Assembly: GCF_900101175.1 (NCBI RefSeq)
Contig: NZ_FNFQ01000001.1
Location: forward strand, 62,001 to 126,000
Direction: 5' to 3'
Source of the DNA: Stenotrophomonas pavanii
GTDB lineage: Bacteria > Pseudomonadota > Gammaproteobacteria > Xanthomonadales > Xanthomonadaceae
DNA length: 64,000 nucleotides
Shown in pieces: positions 37,042 to 45,082 of the stretch. Both the position numbers and the translations under genes were made by a program. Positions within the stretch are counted from its first letter, which is position 1. Every line of letters begins with the position of its first letter. Under the pieces are notes generated by a model that ran no database searches, had not been told where the DNA came from, and was given only the letters and a program-made list of their open reading frames with translations.

Positions 37042-38383
37042 GCAGCGAGCGCCCCCGGCCGATGCCGTAATACGCCAGGCCCGCCGCTTCGACATCCGCC
37101 GGCTCGTACAGGTTGCGCCCGTCAAACACCACCGCGTCCTTCAGCTGCTCGCGCAGCTTCTGGAAATCGGGGCTGCGGAACTGCTTCCACTCGGTCACCA
37201 CGACCAATGCATCCGCGCCCTGCAGCGCTTCGTCGGCATTGCTGCAGAACACCAGGTCATCGCGTTCGCCGAAGATGCGCTGCGATTCGTGCATCGCTTC
37301 CGGATCGTAGGCACGCACCGTTGCACCGCCTTCCCACAGCTGCGCCAGCAGTCGGCGGCTGGAGGCTTCGCGCATGTCATCGGTGTTCGGCTTGAAGGCC
37401 AGGCCCCACACGGCAAAGGTCTTGCCACGCACGCCCTCATCCTCGCCCTTGTCGTAATGACGCTGGATCAGCGCGAACAGATGTCCCTTCTGCGCATCGT
37501 TGACCGCTTCGACGGCGTTCAGCAGCTTCGGCTCCAGGCCAGCCTGCTGCGCAGTGCGGGCCAGTGCCTGCACATCCTTGGGGAAACACGAGCCGCCATA
37601 ACCGGCGCCCGGGTAGATGAAGTGCCAGCCGATGCGCGGATCCGAGCCGATGCCCTGGCGGACCTGTTCCACATCGGCGCCGACACGCTCGGCGATGTTG
37701 GCGATTTCGTTCATGAACGAAATCTTGGTCGCCAGCATCGCGTTGGCGGCGTACTTGGTCAGCTCGGCCGAGCGCACGTCCATTTCCACCACGCGGTCGT
37801 GGTTGCGGTTGAACGGCGCGTACAGGCGCCGCATCACCGCCACCGATTCGGCGCTGGTCGCACCGATGATGATGCGGTCCGGGCGCATGCAGTCGGCAAC
37901 GGCATCGCCTTCCTTCAGGAATTCCGGATTGGACACCACGTCGAAGGCGATGTCGGCCCCCCGTGCGGCGAGCTCGGCGGCGATGGCCGCGCGCACCTTG
38001 TCGGCGGTGCCCACCGGCACCGTCGACTTGTTGACCACCACGGTCGGCACGCTCATGTGCTGGCCGATGGTGCGGGCCACGGCCAACACGTACTGCAGAT
38101 CAGCGCTGCCATCCTCGTCCGGCGGCGTGCCGACGGCGATGAACACGACCTGGCCGTGGCCGATCGCGGCTGCGGCATCGGTGGTGAACGTCAGCCGCGA
38201 CGCGGCGTGGTTGGCCTTCACCATCGGTTCCAGGCCCGGCTCATAGATCGGGATGATGCCCTGGTTGAGGCCATCGACCTTGGCCTGGTCGATATCGACG
38301 CAGACCACCTGGTGGCCGACATCGGCCAGGCAGGTACCGGTCACCAGCCCTACATAACCGGTACCGAAAATCGCAACGCGCAT
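37034..38383 (-). CDS. ugd: UDP-glucose 6-dehydrogenase
   Basis: Oxidises UDP-glucose twice with NAD to UDP-glucuronate, a precursor for exopolysaccharide and lipid A modification. The product of 449 residues has the Rossmann motif [11 protein letters not shown] at residues 7-17, K220 in [13 protein letters not shown], and the catalytic C266 in [10 protein letters not shown]. Length is typical. It follows the FKBP gene by 23 bp on the same strand. Confidence 0.95.
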   Translation of the reverse strand: MRVAIFGTGYVGLVTGTCLADVGHQVVCVDIDQAKVDGLNQGIIPIYEPGLEPMVKANHAASRLTFTTDAAAAIGHGQVVFIAVGTPPDEDGSADLQYVLAVARTIGQHMSVPTVVVNKSTVPVGTADKVRAAIAAELAARGADIAFDVVSNPEFLKEGDAVADCMRPDRIIIGATSAESVAVMRRLYAPFNRNHDRVVEMDVRSAELTKYAANAMLATKISFMNEIANIAERVGADVEQVRQGIGSDPRIGWHFIYPGAGYGGSCFPKDVQALARTAQQAGLEPKLLNAVEAVNDAQKGHLFALIQRHYDKGEDEGVRGKTFAVWGLAFKPNTDDMREASSRRLLAQLWEGGATVRAYDPEAMHESQRIFGERDDLVFCSNADEALQGADALVVVTEWKQFRSPDFQKLREQLKDAVVFDGRNLYEPADVEAAGLAYYGIGRGRSLHV

Positions 38384-38406
38384 GTCCGTGCTGGCTCCGT
38401 GGTCGC

Positions 38407-39384
38407 TTACGGCAGGACGCCCAGCAGCTCGACGTCGAACGTCAGAGTCGCGTTCGGGCCGATCGGGCCACCCGGGGTGCCGTTTTCACCGTAGGCGAGC
38501 TCGCCCGGGATCCAGAAGCGGTACTTCGAACCGACCGGCATCAGCGCGACGCCTTCGGTCCAGCCCTTGATCACCTGGTCCAAGCCGAACTCGGCCGGCT
38601 GGCGACCATAGGAGCTGTCGAACACGGTGCCGTTGAGCAGCTTGCCTTCGTAGTTCACGCGCACCTTGCTGCTCGGCAGCGGACGCTCGCCGCTGCCCGG
38701 GCGGATGACCTGGTACTGCAGGCCCGACGGGGTGGTCACCACGCCCGGCTGGGTCTTGTTCTTGGCCAGGAACGCGTTGCCTTCCTCGCGGTTGGTCTGC
38801 GCGGCGGCGGCGGCCTTGGCCTGCATTTCGGCCTGCTTGCTGCCCATGAACGCCTGGATGGTGGCGGTCGCGTCAGCTTCCGTCATCTTCGGCTGACCCT
38901 TGCTCAGGCCAGTGCTGATCGCGTCAAACAGCGAGGCGACGTCGATGTCGTCCTTCAGCTGTGCCAGCGACGGACCGACCGAGTAGGAACCGATCATCTG
39001 CGACACCTTGACGCGGTCGACCTTCGGCGGCTGCGAACCCGGCGCCATGCCCGGCACCTGCTGCCCGCTGCGGGCCATCACGACCTGGCGCAGTGCGGCA
39101 TCGGTGGCCTTGGCCTGTTCCTGGGTGATCTGCGGCTGCAGGCCTTCGAACGAACGTTCGACGGCGGTGCGCAGCGCGGCCACATCGATCTCATCGGCGA
39201 TCGGGGTGAACGACTTGGCGACGTCCAGGCCGATGGCGTAGCCCAGCTTCTGCTTGGGGGAATTCAAGGTTGCGGTCTCCTTGGCGGCTGCGGGGGCAGC
39301 CGGTTGTTGCGACAGAGCGACACCCGAAGTGCCCATCGCCAGAATCAGAACCGACGCCGCGGCGCCGCGCATTCCCATCTTCAT
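38407..39384 (-). CDS. fkpA: FKBP-type peptidyl-prolyl isomerase, FkpA/Mip-like, periplasmic
   Basis: Folding helper of the periplasm. The product of 325 residues has a signal peptide ([25 protein letters not shown]). A helical dimerisation region follows, and a C-terminal FKBP domain from about residue 215 carries [19 protein letters not shown] and [25 protein letters not shown] chose the ATG at 39384, nine bases after AGGA, over the ATG nine bases upstream. The long N-terminal part contains two diverged helical repeats ([13 protein letters not shown]... and [13 protein letters not shown]...), so it is longer than E. coli FkpA (270 residues). Confidence 0.88.
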   Translation of the reverse strand: MKMGMRGAAASVLILAMGTSGVALSQQPAAPAAAKETATLNSPKQKLGYAIGLDVAKSFTPIADEIDVAALRTAVERSFEGLQPQITQEQAKATDAALRQVVMARSGQQVPGMAPGSQPPKVDRVKVSQMIGSYSVGPSLAQLKDDIDVASLFDAISTGLSKGQPKMTEADATATIQAFMGSKQAEMQAKAAAAAQTNREEGNAFLAKNKTQPGVVTTPSGLQYQVIRPGSGERPLPSSKVRVNYEGKLLNGTVFDSSYGRQPAEFGLDQVIKGWTEGVALMPVGSKYRFWIPGELAYGENGTPGGPIGPNATLTFDVELLGVLP

Positions 39385-39480
39385 TCGCTGCATTCCTGGA
39401 AGTGTCTGGGCGCCGACGTCGGCGCGAAAAGAAGCATTGTCGCACGCATGCCGTCGATGTCGAGGCATCCGTGCCGCATA

Positions 39481-40068
39481 TCAATGCGTGGCGGCTGCGG
39501 CCAGCGCCTTGTCGATGGCGGCGGTCAGCTGCGGATCGTCCGGCGTCACCTTGCTGGCGAACTGGGCGATGACCTTGCCATCGCGGCCCACCAGGTACTT
39601 GTGGAAGTTCCAGCCCGGCGCCACGCCGGTGGCCGCGGTCAGCCGCTGGTACAGCGGCGTGGCCTCTGCGCCGACGACGTGCACCTTCTCGAACATCGGG
39701 AACTTGACGCCGTAGGTGAGCGTGCAGAAATCCTGGATCTGCTTCTCGTCACCCGGCTCCTGGCCCTTGAAATCGTTGGACGGGAAACCGAGCACGGCGA
39801 AGCCACGGCCGGCATAGCGCTTCTGCAGCGCCTCCAGGCCTTCGTACTGAGGGGTATAGCCGCACTTGCTGGCGGTATTGACCACCAGCAGCACCTGCCC
39901 GTGGTAGCGCTGCTGCAGGTTGACCTGCTGCTTGCTGGCCAGCGGGCGGTAGTCGAGGTCGAGAAGGTCGGCCGCCAGCACCTGGCTGGAGCTGGCCAGC
40001 CCGGCCACCAGCAGGGTCAGCAGGGACAGACCGCGCAGGCGGCGCGGGGTAACGGTCGGCAGGGTCAT
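39481..40068 (-). CDS. Periplasmic glutathione peroxidase-family protein
   Basis: Thiol peroxidase of the Gpx/BtuE family. The 195-residue product has an N-terminal signal peptide ending near residue 33 (SSQVLAAD), so unlike E. coli BtuE it is exported. The peroxidatic cysteine is C69 in NTASKCGYTPQY. The FPSNDF motif and the WNFHKYL motif are present. C115 could be the resolving cysteine, suggesting thioredoxin-like reduction. It lies 96 bp upstream of fkpA on the same strand. Confidence 0.9.
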   Translation of the reverse strand: MTLPTVTPRRLRGLSLLTLLVAGLASSSQVLAADLLDLDYRPLASKQQVNLQQRYHGQVLLVVNTASKCGYTPQYEGLEALQKRYAGRGFAVLGFPSNDFKGQEPGDEKQIQDFCTLTYGVKFPMFEKVHVVGAEATPLYQRLTAATGVAPGWNFHKYLVGRDGKVIAQFASKVTPDDPQLTAAIDKALAAAATH

Positions 40069-40433
40069 GGAGACAGTCCGCGGTAGCCATTCACAGGGCC
40101 GGCCGGTAGCGGCCGGGAATCGGCCGAACTATAGCACCGGGCCCCGGCGCCCCTTGCTGCGGTGGGCGCCGCTGGCTTTGCGCGGCGTGGCGTTTGCCCG
40201 TCCAGTGCGGCAGCAACCGCGCAGTGATGACATAGCATGTACAAGGCTGAATGGAAGGCAGCGCCGAATCAGCCCCTTCGGAGAATTTATTTCCCTTTCC
40301 AATCAAATGGATAGGGCGATATTTCAGCGATTTGACCACCCCTGCCATCAGTTGGGCACGGCAAGGGGTTGCACGCAGGCGTGCCGGTGTTATAGTTGCA
40401 TACAACACCAGTCACCTGAGACAGGGGGAAGCC
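40069..40433. other. 365 bp divergent intergenic region
   Basis: Holds the start regions of the periplasmic peroxidase gene (minus) and the GntR operon (plus). A minus-strand TATAGT is at 40128-40133. The segment 40265-40345 is clearly richer in A+T than its surroundings. The plus-strand promoter and operator lie at the right end. I see no coding frame in it. Confidence 0.6.
40369..40409 (+). promoter_or_regulatory. GntR-operon promoter with overlapping inverted repeat
   Basis: TTGCAC (40369-40374) and TATAGT (40391-40396) are 16 bp apart, a good sigma-70 promoter. The inverted repeat GGTGTT (40386-40391) / AACACC (40404-40409), with inner TA/TA also matching, covers the -10 and the start site. 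YtrA-type GntR regulators bind such sites to repress their own operons, so this is the probable operator. Confidence 0.65.
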
Positions 40434-40670
40434 ATGAACACTCGGATCCGTCGCAACCTCACCGCACCTGCGGCCGCCGCTGTTTCGACCCTGATCGTGC
40501 TGGCCTGGCTGGCCGCGCCAACGCCCCCCGCCTCCCCCGACAGTCCGCAGGACGCGACCGTTTCACCGGCAGGGAATGCCGTTCCCTCCCCCCCTCCCCC
40601 GCGTCGGCTGCACAGCTCCCTGTCCATGCCGTATTTCTCGTTCGCCCAGCCGCTGACCCCACGGAGCTGA
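40434..40670 (+). CDS. Small secreted or membrane-anchored peptide leading the GntR-ABC operon
   Basis: A 78-residue product starting MNTRIRRNLTAPAAAAVSTLIV. A basic head is followed by a hydrophobic stretch to about residue 28, then a Pro/Ser-rich tail (TPPASPDSPQDATVSP, PSPPPPRRL). That looks like a signal anchor with a disordered periplasmic part. A good AGGGGGAAG ribosome binding site precedes the ATG. The stop lies 2 bp before the GntR start, so translation is probably coupled. I recognise no family; the position ahead of a YtrA-type regulator is the only clue. Confidence 0.65.
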   Translation: MNTRIRRNLTAPAAAAVSTLIVLAWLAAPTPPASPDSPQDATVSPAGNAVPSPPPPRRLHSSLSMPYFSFAQPLTPRS

Positions 40671-40672
40671 AT

Positions 40673-41032
40673 ATGAGCGACATCCAGTGGAGCGACGGCG
40701 CTCCCATCTACCGTCAGTTGAAGGAGCGCGTGATCGCCATGATGCTCGACGGAATCCTCAAGCCGGGCGATGCCCTGCCTTCGGTGCGCCAGGTGGCCGC
40801 CGACTATCAACTCAACCCCATCACCGTTTCGCGCGCCTACCAGGAACTGGCCGATGAGGGCCTGGTCGAGAAGCGCCGCGGCCTGGGCATGTTCATGACC
40901 GAACAGGCGGCCACGCAGCTGCGCAGCAGCGAGCGCGATCGCTTCCTCAATGAAGAATGGCCGGCGGTGCTGGAACGCATCCAGCGCCTGGGCCTGAGCC
41001 TCGACGAATTGCTGCCCCAGGGGAAAGTCTGA
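40673..41032 (+). CDS. GntR-family regulator, YtrA subfamily
   Basis: The product of 119 residues has the GntR winged helix (APIYRQLKERVIAMMLDGILKPGDALPSVRQVA, then LNPITVSRAYQELADEGLVEKRRGLGMF). Only a short C-terminal helix pair follows, which defines the YtrA subfamily; these nearly always sit with ABC transporter genes. It overlaps the ATPase ATG by one base. It likely represses the operon through the inverted repeat at 40386-40409. The inducing signal is not evident; in other bacteria YtrA-like regulators respond to cell-envelope antibiotics. Confidence 0.9.
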   Translation: MSDIQWSDGAPIYRQLKERVIAMMLDGILKPGDALPSVRQVAADYQLNPITVSRAYQELADEGLVEKRRGLGMFMTEQAATQLRSSERDRFLNEEWPAVLERIQRLGLSLDELLPQGKV

Positions 41033-41907
41033 TGAATAGCACTGCAAGTGAAGCGGTCATCACCGCCCGAGGCCTGCGCAAGGCCTACAAGACCACGGTG
41101 GCGCTCGACAACGCCAGCTTCAGCATTCCAAGCGGGCGCATCGTCGGCCTGATCGGGCCCAATGGCGCCGGCAAGACCACCGCGCTGAAGGCCATTCTCG
41201 GCCTGACCTCGGTGGAAGGTGAGCTGAGCGTGCTCGGCCGCGACCCGCGGCTGCACCGCGACGAGCTGATGAACGACATCTGCTTCATCGCCGACGTCGC
41301 CGTGCTGCCACGCTGGCTGAAGGTGCGCGAAGCGATCGATTTCGTGGCCGGTGTGCACCCGCGTTTCGATCGCGCCCGCTGCGAACGCTTCCTGGCCAAC
41401 ACCAAGCTGCAGCCGAAGCAGCGCGTGCGCGAACTGTCCAAGGGCATGATCGTGCAGCTGCACCTGGCCCTGGTGATGGCCATCGACGCACGCATCCTGG
41501 TGCTGGACGAGCCCACCCTGGGCCTGGACATCCTGTACCGCAAGGAGTTCTACCAGCGCCTGCTGGAAGATTACTTCGACGAACAGAAGACCATCATCGT
41601 CACCACCCACCAGGTCGAGGAAATCGAGCACATCCTCAGCGATGTCATGTTCATCCGCGACGGCCGCATCGTGCTGGATGCGGAAATGGACGACGTCGGC
41701 CAGCGCTACACCGAACTGCTGGTCAATGCCGACCAGCTGGATACCGCGCGTGCGCTGAAGCCGATCGACGAGCGCAGCCTGGCGTTCGGCAAGACCGTGA
41801 TGCTGTTCGACGGCGTGCCGCGCGCCCAGCTTTCCACGCTTGGCGAGACCCGCAGCCCGGGCCTGGCCGACCTGTTCGTCGCCATCATGAAGGGGACCTA
41901 CGCATGA
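41032..41907 (+). CDS. ABC transporter ATP-binding protein
   Basis: The 291-residue ATPase carries Walker A GPNGAGKTT, a signature that reads ELSKGMIVQLHLAL instead of the usual LSGGQ (as in YtrB/BcrA-type proteins), and Walker B ILVLDEPTLGLD. The H-loop is in VTTHQVEEIEH. The last 60 residues form a separate C-terminal extension. It couples to the membrane protein encoded next, which it overlaps by four bases. No binding protein is present, so export or a mechanosensing role is more likely than import. Confidence 0.92.
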   Translation: MNSTASEAVITARGLRKAYKTTVALDNASFSIPSGRIVGLIGPNGAGKTTALKAILGLTSVEGELSVLGRDPRLHRDELMNDICFIADVAVLPRWLKVREAIDFVAGVHPRFDRARCERFLANTKLQPKQRVRELSKGMIVQLHLALVMAIDARILVLDEPTLGLDILYRKEFYQRLLEDYFDEQKTIIVTTHQVEEIEHILSDVMFIRDGRIVLDAEMDDVGQRYTELLVNADQLDTARALKPIDERSLAFGKTVMLFDGVPRAQLSTLGETRSPGLADLFVAIMKGTYA

Positions 41908-42932
41908 ATGCCGTCAACCACCCCGTCAGCCCGATGGGCACCCTGCGCTGGCTGCTCAAGCGCGAATACTGGGAGAACCGTGGCGGTTTCCTGTACGCGC
42001 CGCTGATCGCCGGCCTGATTTCGCTGGTGATGAGCACCATCGGTATCGCCTTCGGCCTGTTCGCGCTGCACCGCGCCGCGCGTGATGGCAACCTGCACGT
42101 CGATGGCGAGAACGTGAACATCAACGGCCTGGACCTCGCGCTGCTGACCCGCGACATCAGCGCAAAAGACCTGGCCGACCTCGGCAACGGCCTCGACCTG
42201 ACCCTGGTGCTCAGCTCGGCCTGGCCGTTCCTGGTGCTGGCCTTCGTGGTGTTCTTCTACTGCCTGGGCGCGCTGTACGACGACCGCCGCGACCGCAGCA
42301 TCCTGTTCTGGAAATCGCTGCCGCTGTCGGACACCCAGACCGTCCTTTCCAAGGTGATCAGCGCACTGATCGTGGCCCCGCTGATCGCGGTGATCGCCGG
42401 CATCATCACCATGCTCGGCTTCCTGCTGGTGATCAGCGTCGTCGCGCTGATGCATGGCGGCAGCCCGATGACGCTGATCTGGGGCCCGTCCAGTCCGCTG
42501 ACCCTGGCCGCCGGCCACCTGGCCTGGATTCCGGTCTACGCGCTGTGGGCCCTGCCCACCGCCGGCTGGCTGCTGCTGTGCTCGGCCTGGGCCCGCAGCA
42601 AGCCGTTCCTGTGGGCGGTGATGCTGCCGCTGTTCGCCGGGGTCATCGTCAGCACCACCAAGGTGATGCCGCTGATCGGGCTGACCACCGGCTGGTTCTG
42701 GCAGAACATCGTCGGCCGCCTGCTGCTGGGCGGCGTGCCGGGCATGGACCTGCTGTATCGCCTCAGCGCCGGTGAAGGCGCGCGCCGCGATCTCGAATCG
42801 GTGGTCAGCCTGATGTCGCCGGCCTCGCAGCTGAAGTCGCTGGCGATGCCGGAGCTGTGGATCGGTGCCGCTGTCGGTGCCGTGTTCATCATCCTTGCCA
42901 TCCGCCTGCGCAAGCGCGCCGGCGAGATCTGA
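41904..42932 (+). CDS. ABC transporter permease
   Basis: A 342-residue membrane protein with about six hydrophobic segments, for example around residues 28-52, 98-125, 150-182 and 308-330. A large extracytoplasmic loop lies after the first segment. It begins MNAVNHPVSPMGTLRWLLKREYWENRGG, a cytosolic head seen in ABC-2-like permeases. The four-base overlap with the ATPase gene supports a complex. Substrate is unknown. Confidence 0.85.
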   Translation: MNAVNHPVSPMGTLRWLLKREYWENRGGFLYAPLIAGLISLVMSTIGIAFGLFALHRAARDGNLHVDGENVNINGLDLALLTRDISAKDLADLGNGLDLTLVLSSAWPFLVLAFVVFFYCLGALYDDRRDRSILFWKSLPLSDTQTVLSKVISALIVAPLIAVIAGIITMLGFLLVISVVALMHGGSPMTLIWGPSSPLTLAAGHLAWIPVYALWALPTAGWLLLCSAWARSKPFLWAVMLPLFAGVIVSTTKVMPLIGLTTGWFWQNIVGRLLLGGVPGMDLLYRLSAGEGARRDLESVVSLMSPASQLKSLAMPELWIGAAVGAVFIILAIRLRKRAGEI

Positions 42933-42956
42933 TCCCATCCACCTGGAGGCATCACC

Positions 42957-43844
42957 ATGCGTTCCCTGCTCGCCTGTTCTGCGTTGTTGCTGTTGCCGCT
43001 GTCGGCGCTGGCCGCCGATGCTCCGAACTGCAAGTTCACCGCTGCCCGTACGTTGAAGCTGGAGACATCCGGCGCCAAGGCGGTGGTGTTCGAGGTGAAC
43101 CAGCATGACCTGAAGGTGGTCGCCAGCAAGGGCGGTGGCCAGCTGGATGGCCGCGCCTGCGCCTCCAGCCAGGAATGGTTGGACCAGCTGGTGCTGGACC
43201 AGCGGAAGGAAGGCGACAAGCTGGTGGTCAGCCTGCGCCGCGAAGGCCGCGACAGCGGCATCAGCCTGGGCAGCAGCTATGCCTGGCTGGACATCCGTGG
43301 CAGCGTGCCGGACAACCTGCCGCTGCAGCTGAAGGTCGGTTCCGGCGATGCCAGCGTGGACAACGCGCAGTCGCTGAGCGTGGATGTCGGCTCCGGTGAT
43401 GCCATCATCCGTGGCACCCGTGGCAGCATCCACGCAGCGGTGGGCTCGGGTGACCTGGACATCGACGGCGGCAGCTCGCTGAACCTGCTGTCGCTGGGCT
43501 CTGGCGACGTCAAGGCACGCAACATCGGCGGCGATGCGGTCACCGGCACGGTGGGTTCGGGTGACCTGAAGCTCAGCGATGTCCGCGGCAACGCCCGGCT
43601 GGACACCGTCGGGTCCGGCGACGTCGGGTTCAAGCGCGTGCAGGGCAACGTCGAGGTCGGCGTGGTCGGCTCCGGCGATGTCGACCTGTCCGACATCGGC
43701 GGCAGCGTGCATGTGCGCAGCCACGGCTCGGGTGACATCCAGGTCGATGGCGTGCGCGGCAGCCTGACCGTCGACCACAGCGGCAGCGGCGACGTGGGCC
43801 ACCGCAACGTCAGCGGCACCGTCACCCTGCCCCGCAAAAAGTAA
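42957..43844 (+). CDS. Periplasmic GSGD-repeat protein, DUF4097/GIN-like beta-solenoid
   Basis: The 295-residue protein has a cleavable signal peptide (MRSLLACSALLLLPLSALAAD). The second half contains nine GSGD motifs at residues 128, 145, 163, 181, 200, 219, 238, 257 and 276, so the spacing settles to 19 residues. Between motifs are alternating hydrophobic and polar residues, as in right-handed beta-solenoids of the DUF4097/GIN type. It lies 24 bp after the permease gene and is probably its periplasmic partner. No catalytic motif is seen. Confidence 0.8.
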   Translation: MRSLLACSALLLLPLSALAADAPNCKFTAARTLKLETSGAKAVVFEVNQHDLKVVASKGGGQLDGRACASSQEWLDQLVLDQRKEGDKLVVSLRREGRDSGISLGSSYAWLDIRGSVPDNLPLQLKVGSGDASVDNAQSLSVDVGSGDAIIRGTRGSIHAAVGSGDLDIDGGSSLNLLSLGSGDVKARNIGGDAVTGTVGSGDLKLSDVRGNARLDTVGSGDVGFKRVQGNVEVGVVGSGDVDLSDIGGSVHVRSHGSGDIQVDGVRGSLTVDHSGSGDVGHRNVSGTVTLPRKK

Positions 43845-43873
43845 CCGCCACCGGACCGATCGAGGACACTGCC

Positions 43874-44479
43874 ATGAATCTGCTGCGCGTGCTGCCTGCC
43901 ACCCTGCTGTGCCTGCCGCTGATCGCCTGCGGCGGCACGTCCTCCACGCCGGATACCACCGTCGGCAAAAGCGTGGCCGAGGCGACCAGCGGGGTCGGCC
44001 AGACGGTCAAGGAGGCCATGGACGATGCCCGCAAGGACATCACCCAGGGCAACATCAAGATTTCCGCCGACAAGCAGCCGCGTGCGGAGATCACGCCGGA
44101 CGGGCGGCTGCTGATCGGCGGCAAGGAAGTGCCGGCCGATGAGTCCCAGCGCCGGCAGCTGCTGGAATACCGCGGCCACGTCGTTGCCATTGCAATGGAC
44201 GGCATGGATGTCGGCCTGGCCGGTGCCAAGCTCGGCGCCAGTGCTGCCGGAGAGGCCCTGAAGGGCATCTTCAGCGGCGACAGCGAGGGCATCGAGAAGC
44301 GGATCAATGCCGAGGCGGAGAAGATCGAAGCCCAGGCCAAGCGCATCTGCAACCGCATGCCGGCGATGCTGGCCAGCCAGCAGGCGCTGGCCGCATCGCT
44401 GCCCGCGTTCAAGCCGTACGCCACGATGGACCAGAGTGATGTCGACGACTGCGGCAAGGACACCGTGGTCCAGCGCTAG
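43874..44479 (+). CDS. DUF2884-like (YggN-type) lipoprotein
   Basis: The 201-residue protein has lipobox LIAC with C19 as lipidation site, then a polar linker. A helical C-terminal half contains AEAEKIEAQAKRICNRMPAMLASQQALA; its CNRM-type segment and overall layout recall DUF2884/YggN. It starts 29 bp after the GSGD-repeat gene. It should be an outer- or inner-membrane lipoprotein facing the periplasm. Function is unknown. Confidence 0.75.
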   Translation: MNLLRVLPATLLCLPLIACGGTSSTPDTTVGKSVAEATSGVGQTVKEAMDDARKDITQGNIKISADKQPRAEITPDGRLLIGGKEVPADESQRRQLLEYRGHVVAIAMDGMDVGLAGAKLGASAAGEALKGIFSGDSEGIEKRINAEAEKIEAQAKRICNRMPAMLASQQALAASLPAFKPYATMDQSDVDDCGKDTVVQR

Positions 44480-44585
44480 GCCTGTGACAGATCAGCGCAC
44501 CCGGCCGGCAGCGGCGCCCCGCTGCCGGCCGTAGCGTGCCGACCGGCTTACAATGTCGGCCCCGGACGCCCCCGAACCGAATGCC

Positions 44586-45011
44586 ATGAAGAAGTTGTTC
44601 CTGCTGCTGGCCGCCCTGCTCTGCCTGGGCCTGGTCGGCTGTGACAAGGATTACCGCAACCACCGCGCCGAGCGCGGCAAGCCCAAGATTTCCGTCAGCG
44701 AAGGGATGGTGACCGTGCGTCGCCCGCCGGCACCGAACATCATCATCCTCGGCGATGGCACCATGAAGGTGGACGAGATCCAGATCCCGCTCGACGACGG
44801 GCAGAAGCAGATGCTGCAGACGATGTTCGGCAGGCTGCAGGTGCTGCGCCAGAACACCCTGGTCGCCGCCCCGGCCGATCCCAACATGCAACCGGTGAAG
44901 ATCCAGCCGCCGGAAGGCATGGAAGTGATCCCGGCCGACCTGGTCCAGCGCATCCCCGAGTTCAAGGACTACACCGACACCTTCGGCAACATCGTCGCCG
45001 ACCGTCGCTGA
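44586..45011 (+). CDS. Small lipoprotein at the end of the GntR-ABC cluster
   Basis: A 141-residue protein with a KK head, hydrophobic core and lipobox LVGC (C19). The mature part is short and contains EMVTVRRPPAPNIIILGDGTMKVDEI-like text split over residues 38-65, with some similarity to the DUF2884 lipoprotein upstream in the pattern of Gly-Asp-Gly then KV. It is 106 bp after the preceding gene with a GC hairpin between (44502-44531), so its membership in the operon is uncertain. A terminator follows. Confidence 0.7.
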   Translation: MKKLFLLLAALLCLGLVGCDKDYRNHRAERGKPKISVSEGMVTVRRPPAPNIIILGDGTMKVDEIQIPLDDGQKQMLQTMFGRLQVLRQNTLVAAPADPNMQPVKIQPPEGMEVIPADLVQRIPEFKDYTDTFGNIVADRR

Positions 45012-45044
45012 AAAAACGCCGCCCCCGGGGCGGCGTTTCCTTTT
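45011..45044. terminator. Terminator after the lipoprotein gene
   Basis: AAAAAACGCCGCCCC stem with GGGGCGGCGTTT and a T-rich end. It ends the GntR-ABC cluster and may also serve fumC, whose 3' end is 39 bp away on the other strand. Confidence 0.8.
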
Positions 45045-45072
45045 GTAGAGCCGAGCATGGGCTCGGCCCTAC
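45045..45072. repeat. GTAG palindrome (SMAG-like) near the fumC 3' end
   Basis: GTAGAGCCGAGC...GCTCGGCCCTAC with a 7 bp GAGCCGA-type stem, starting with GTAG and ending with CTAC. Confidence 0.7.
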
Positions 45073-45082
45073 GACCGGCGCA

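Noticed and set aside
43338..43798. CRISPR-like array in the repetitive stretch
   Set aside because: The repeat is at the protein level with diverged DNA, lies within a continuous frame with signal peptide, and lacks uniform direct repeats with unique spacers.
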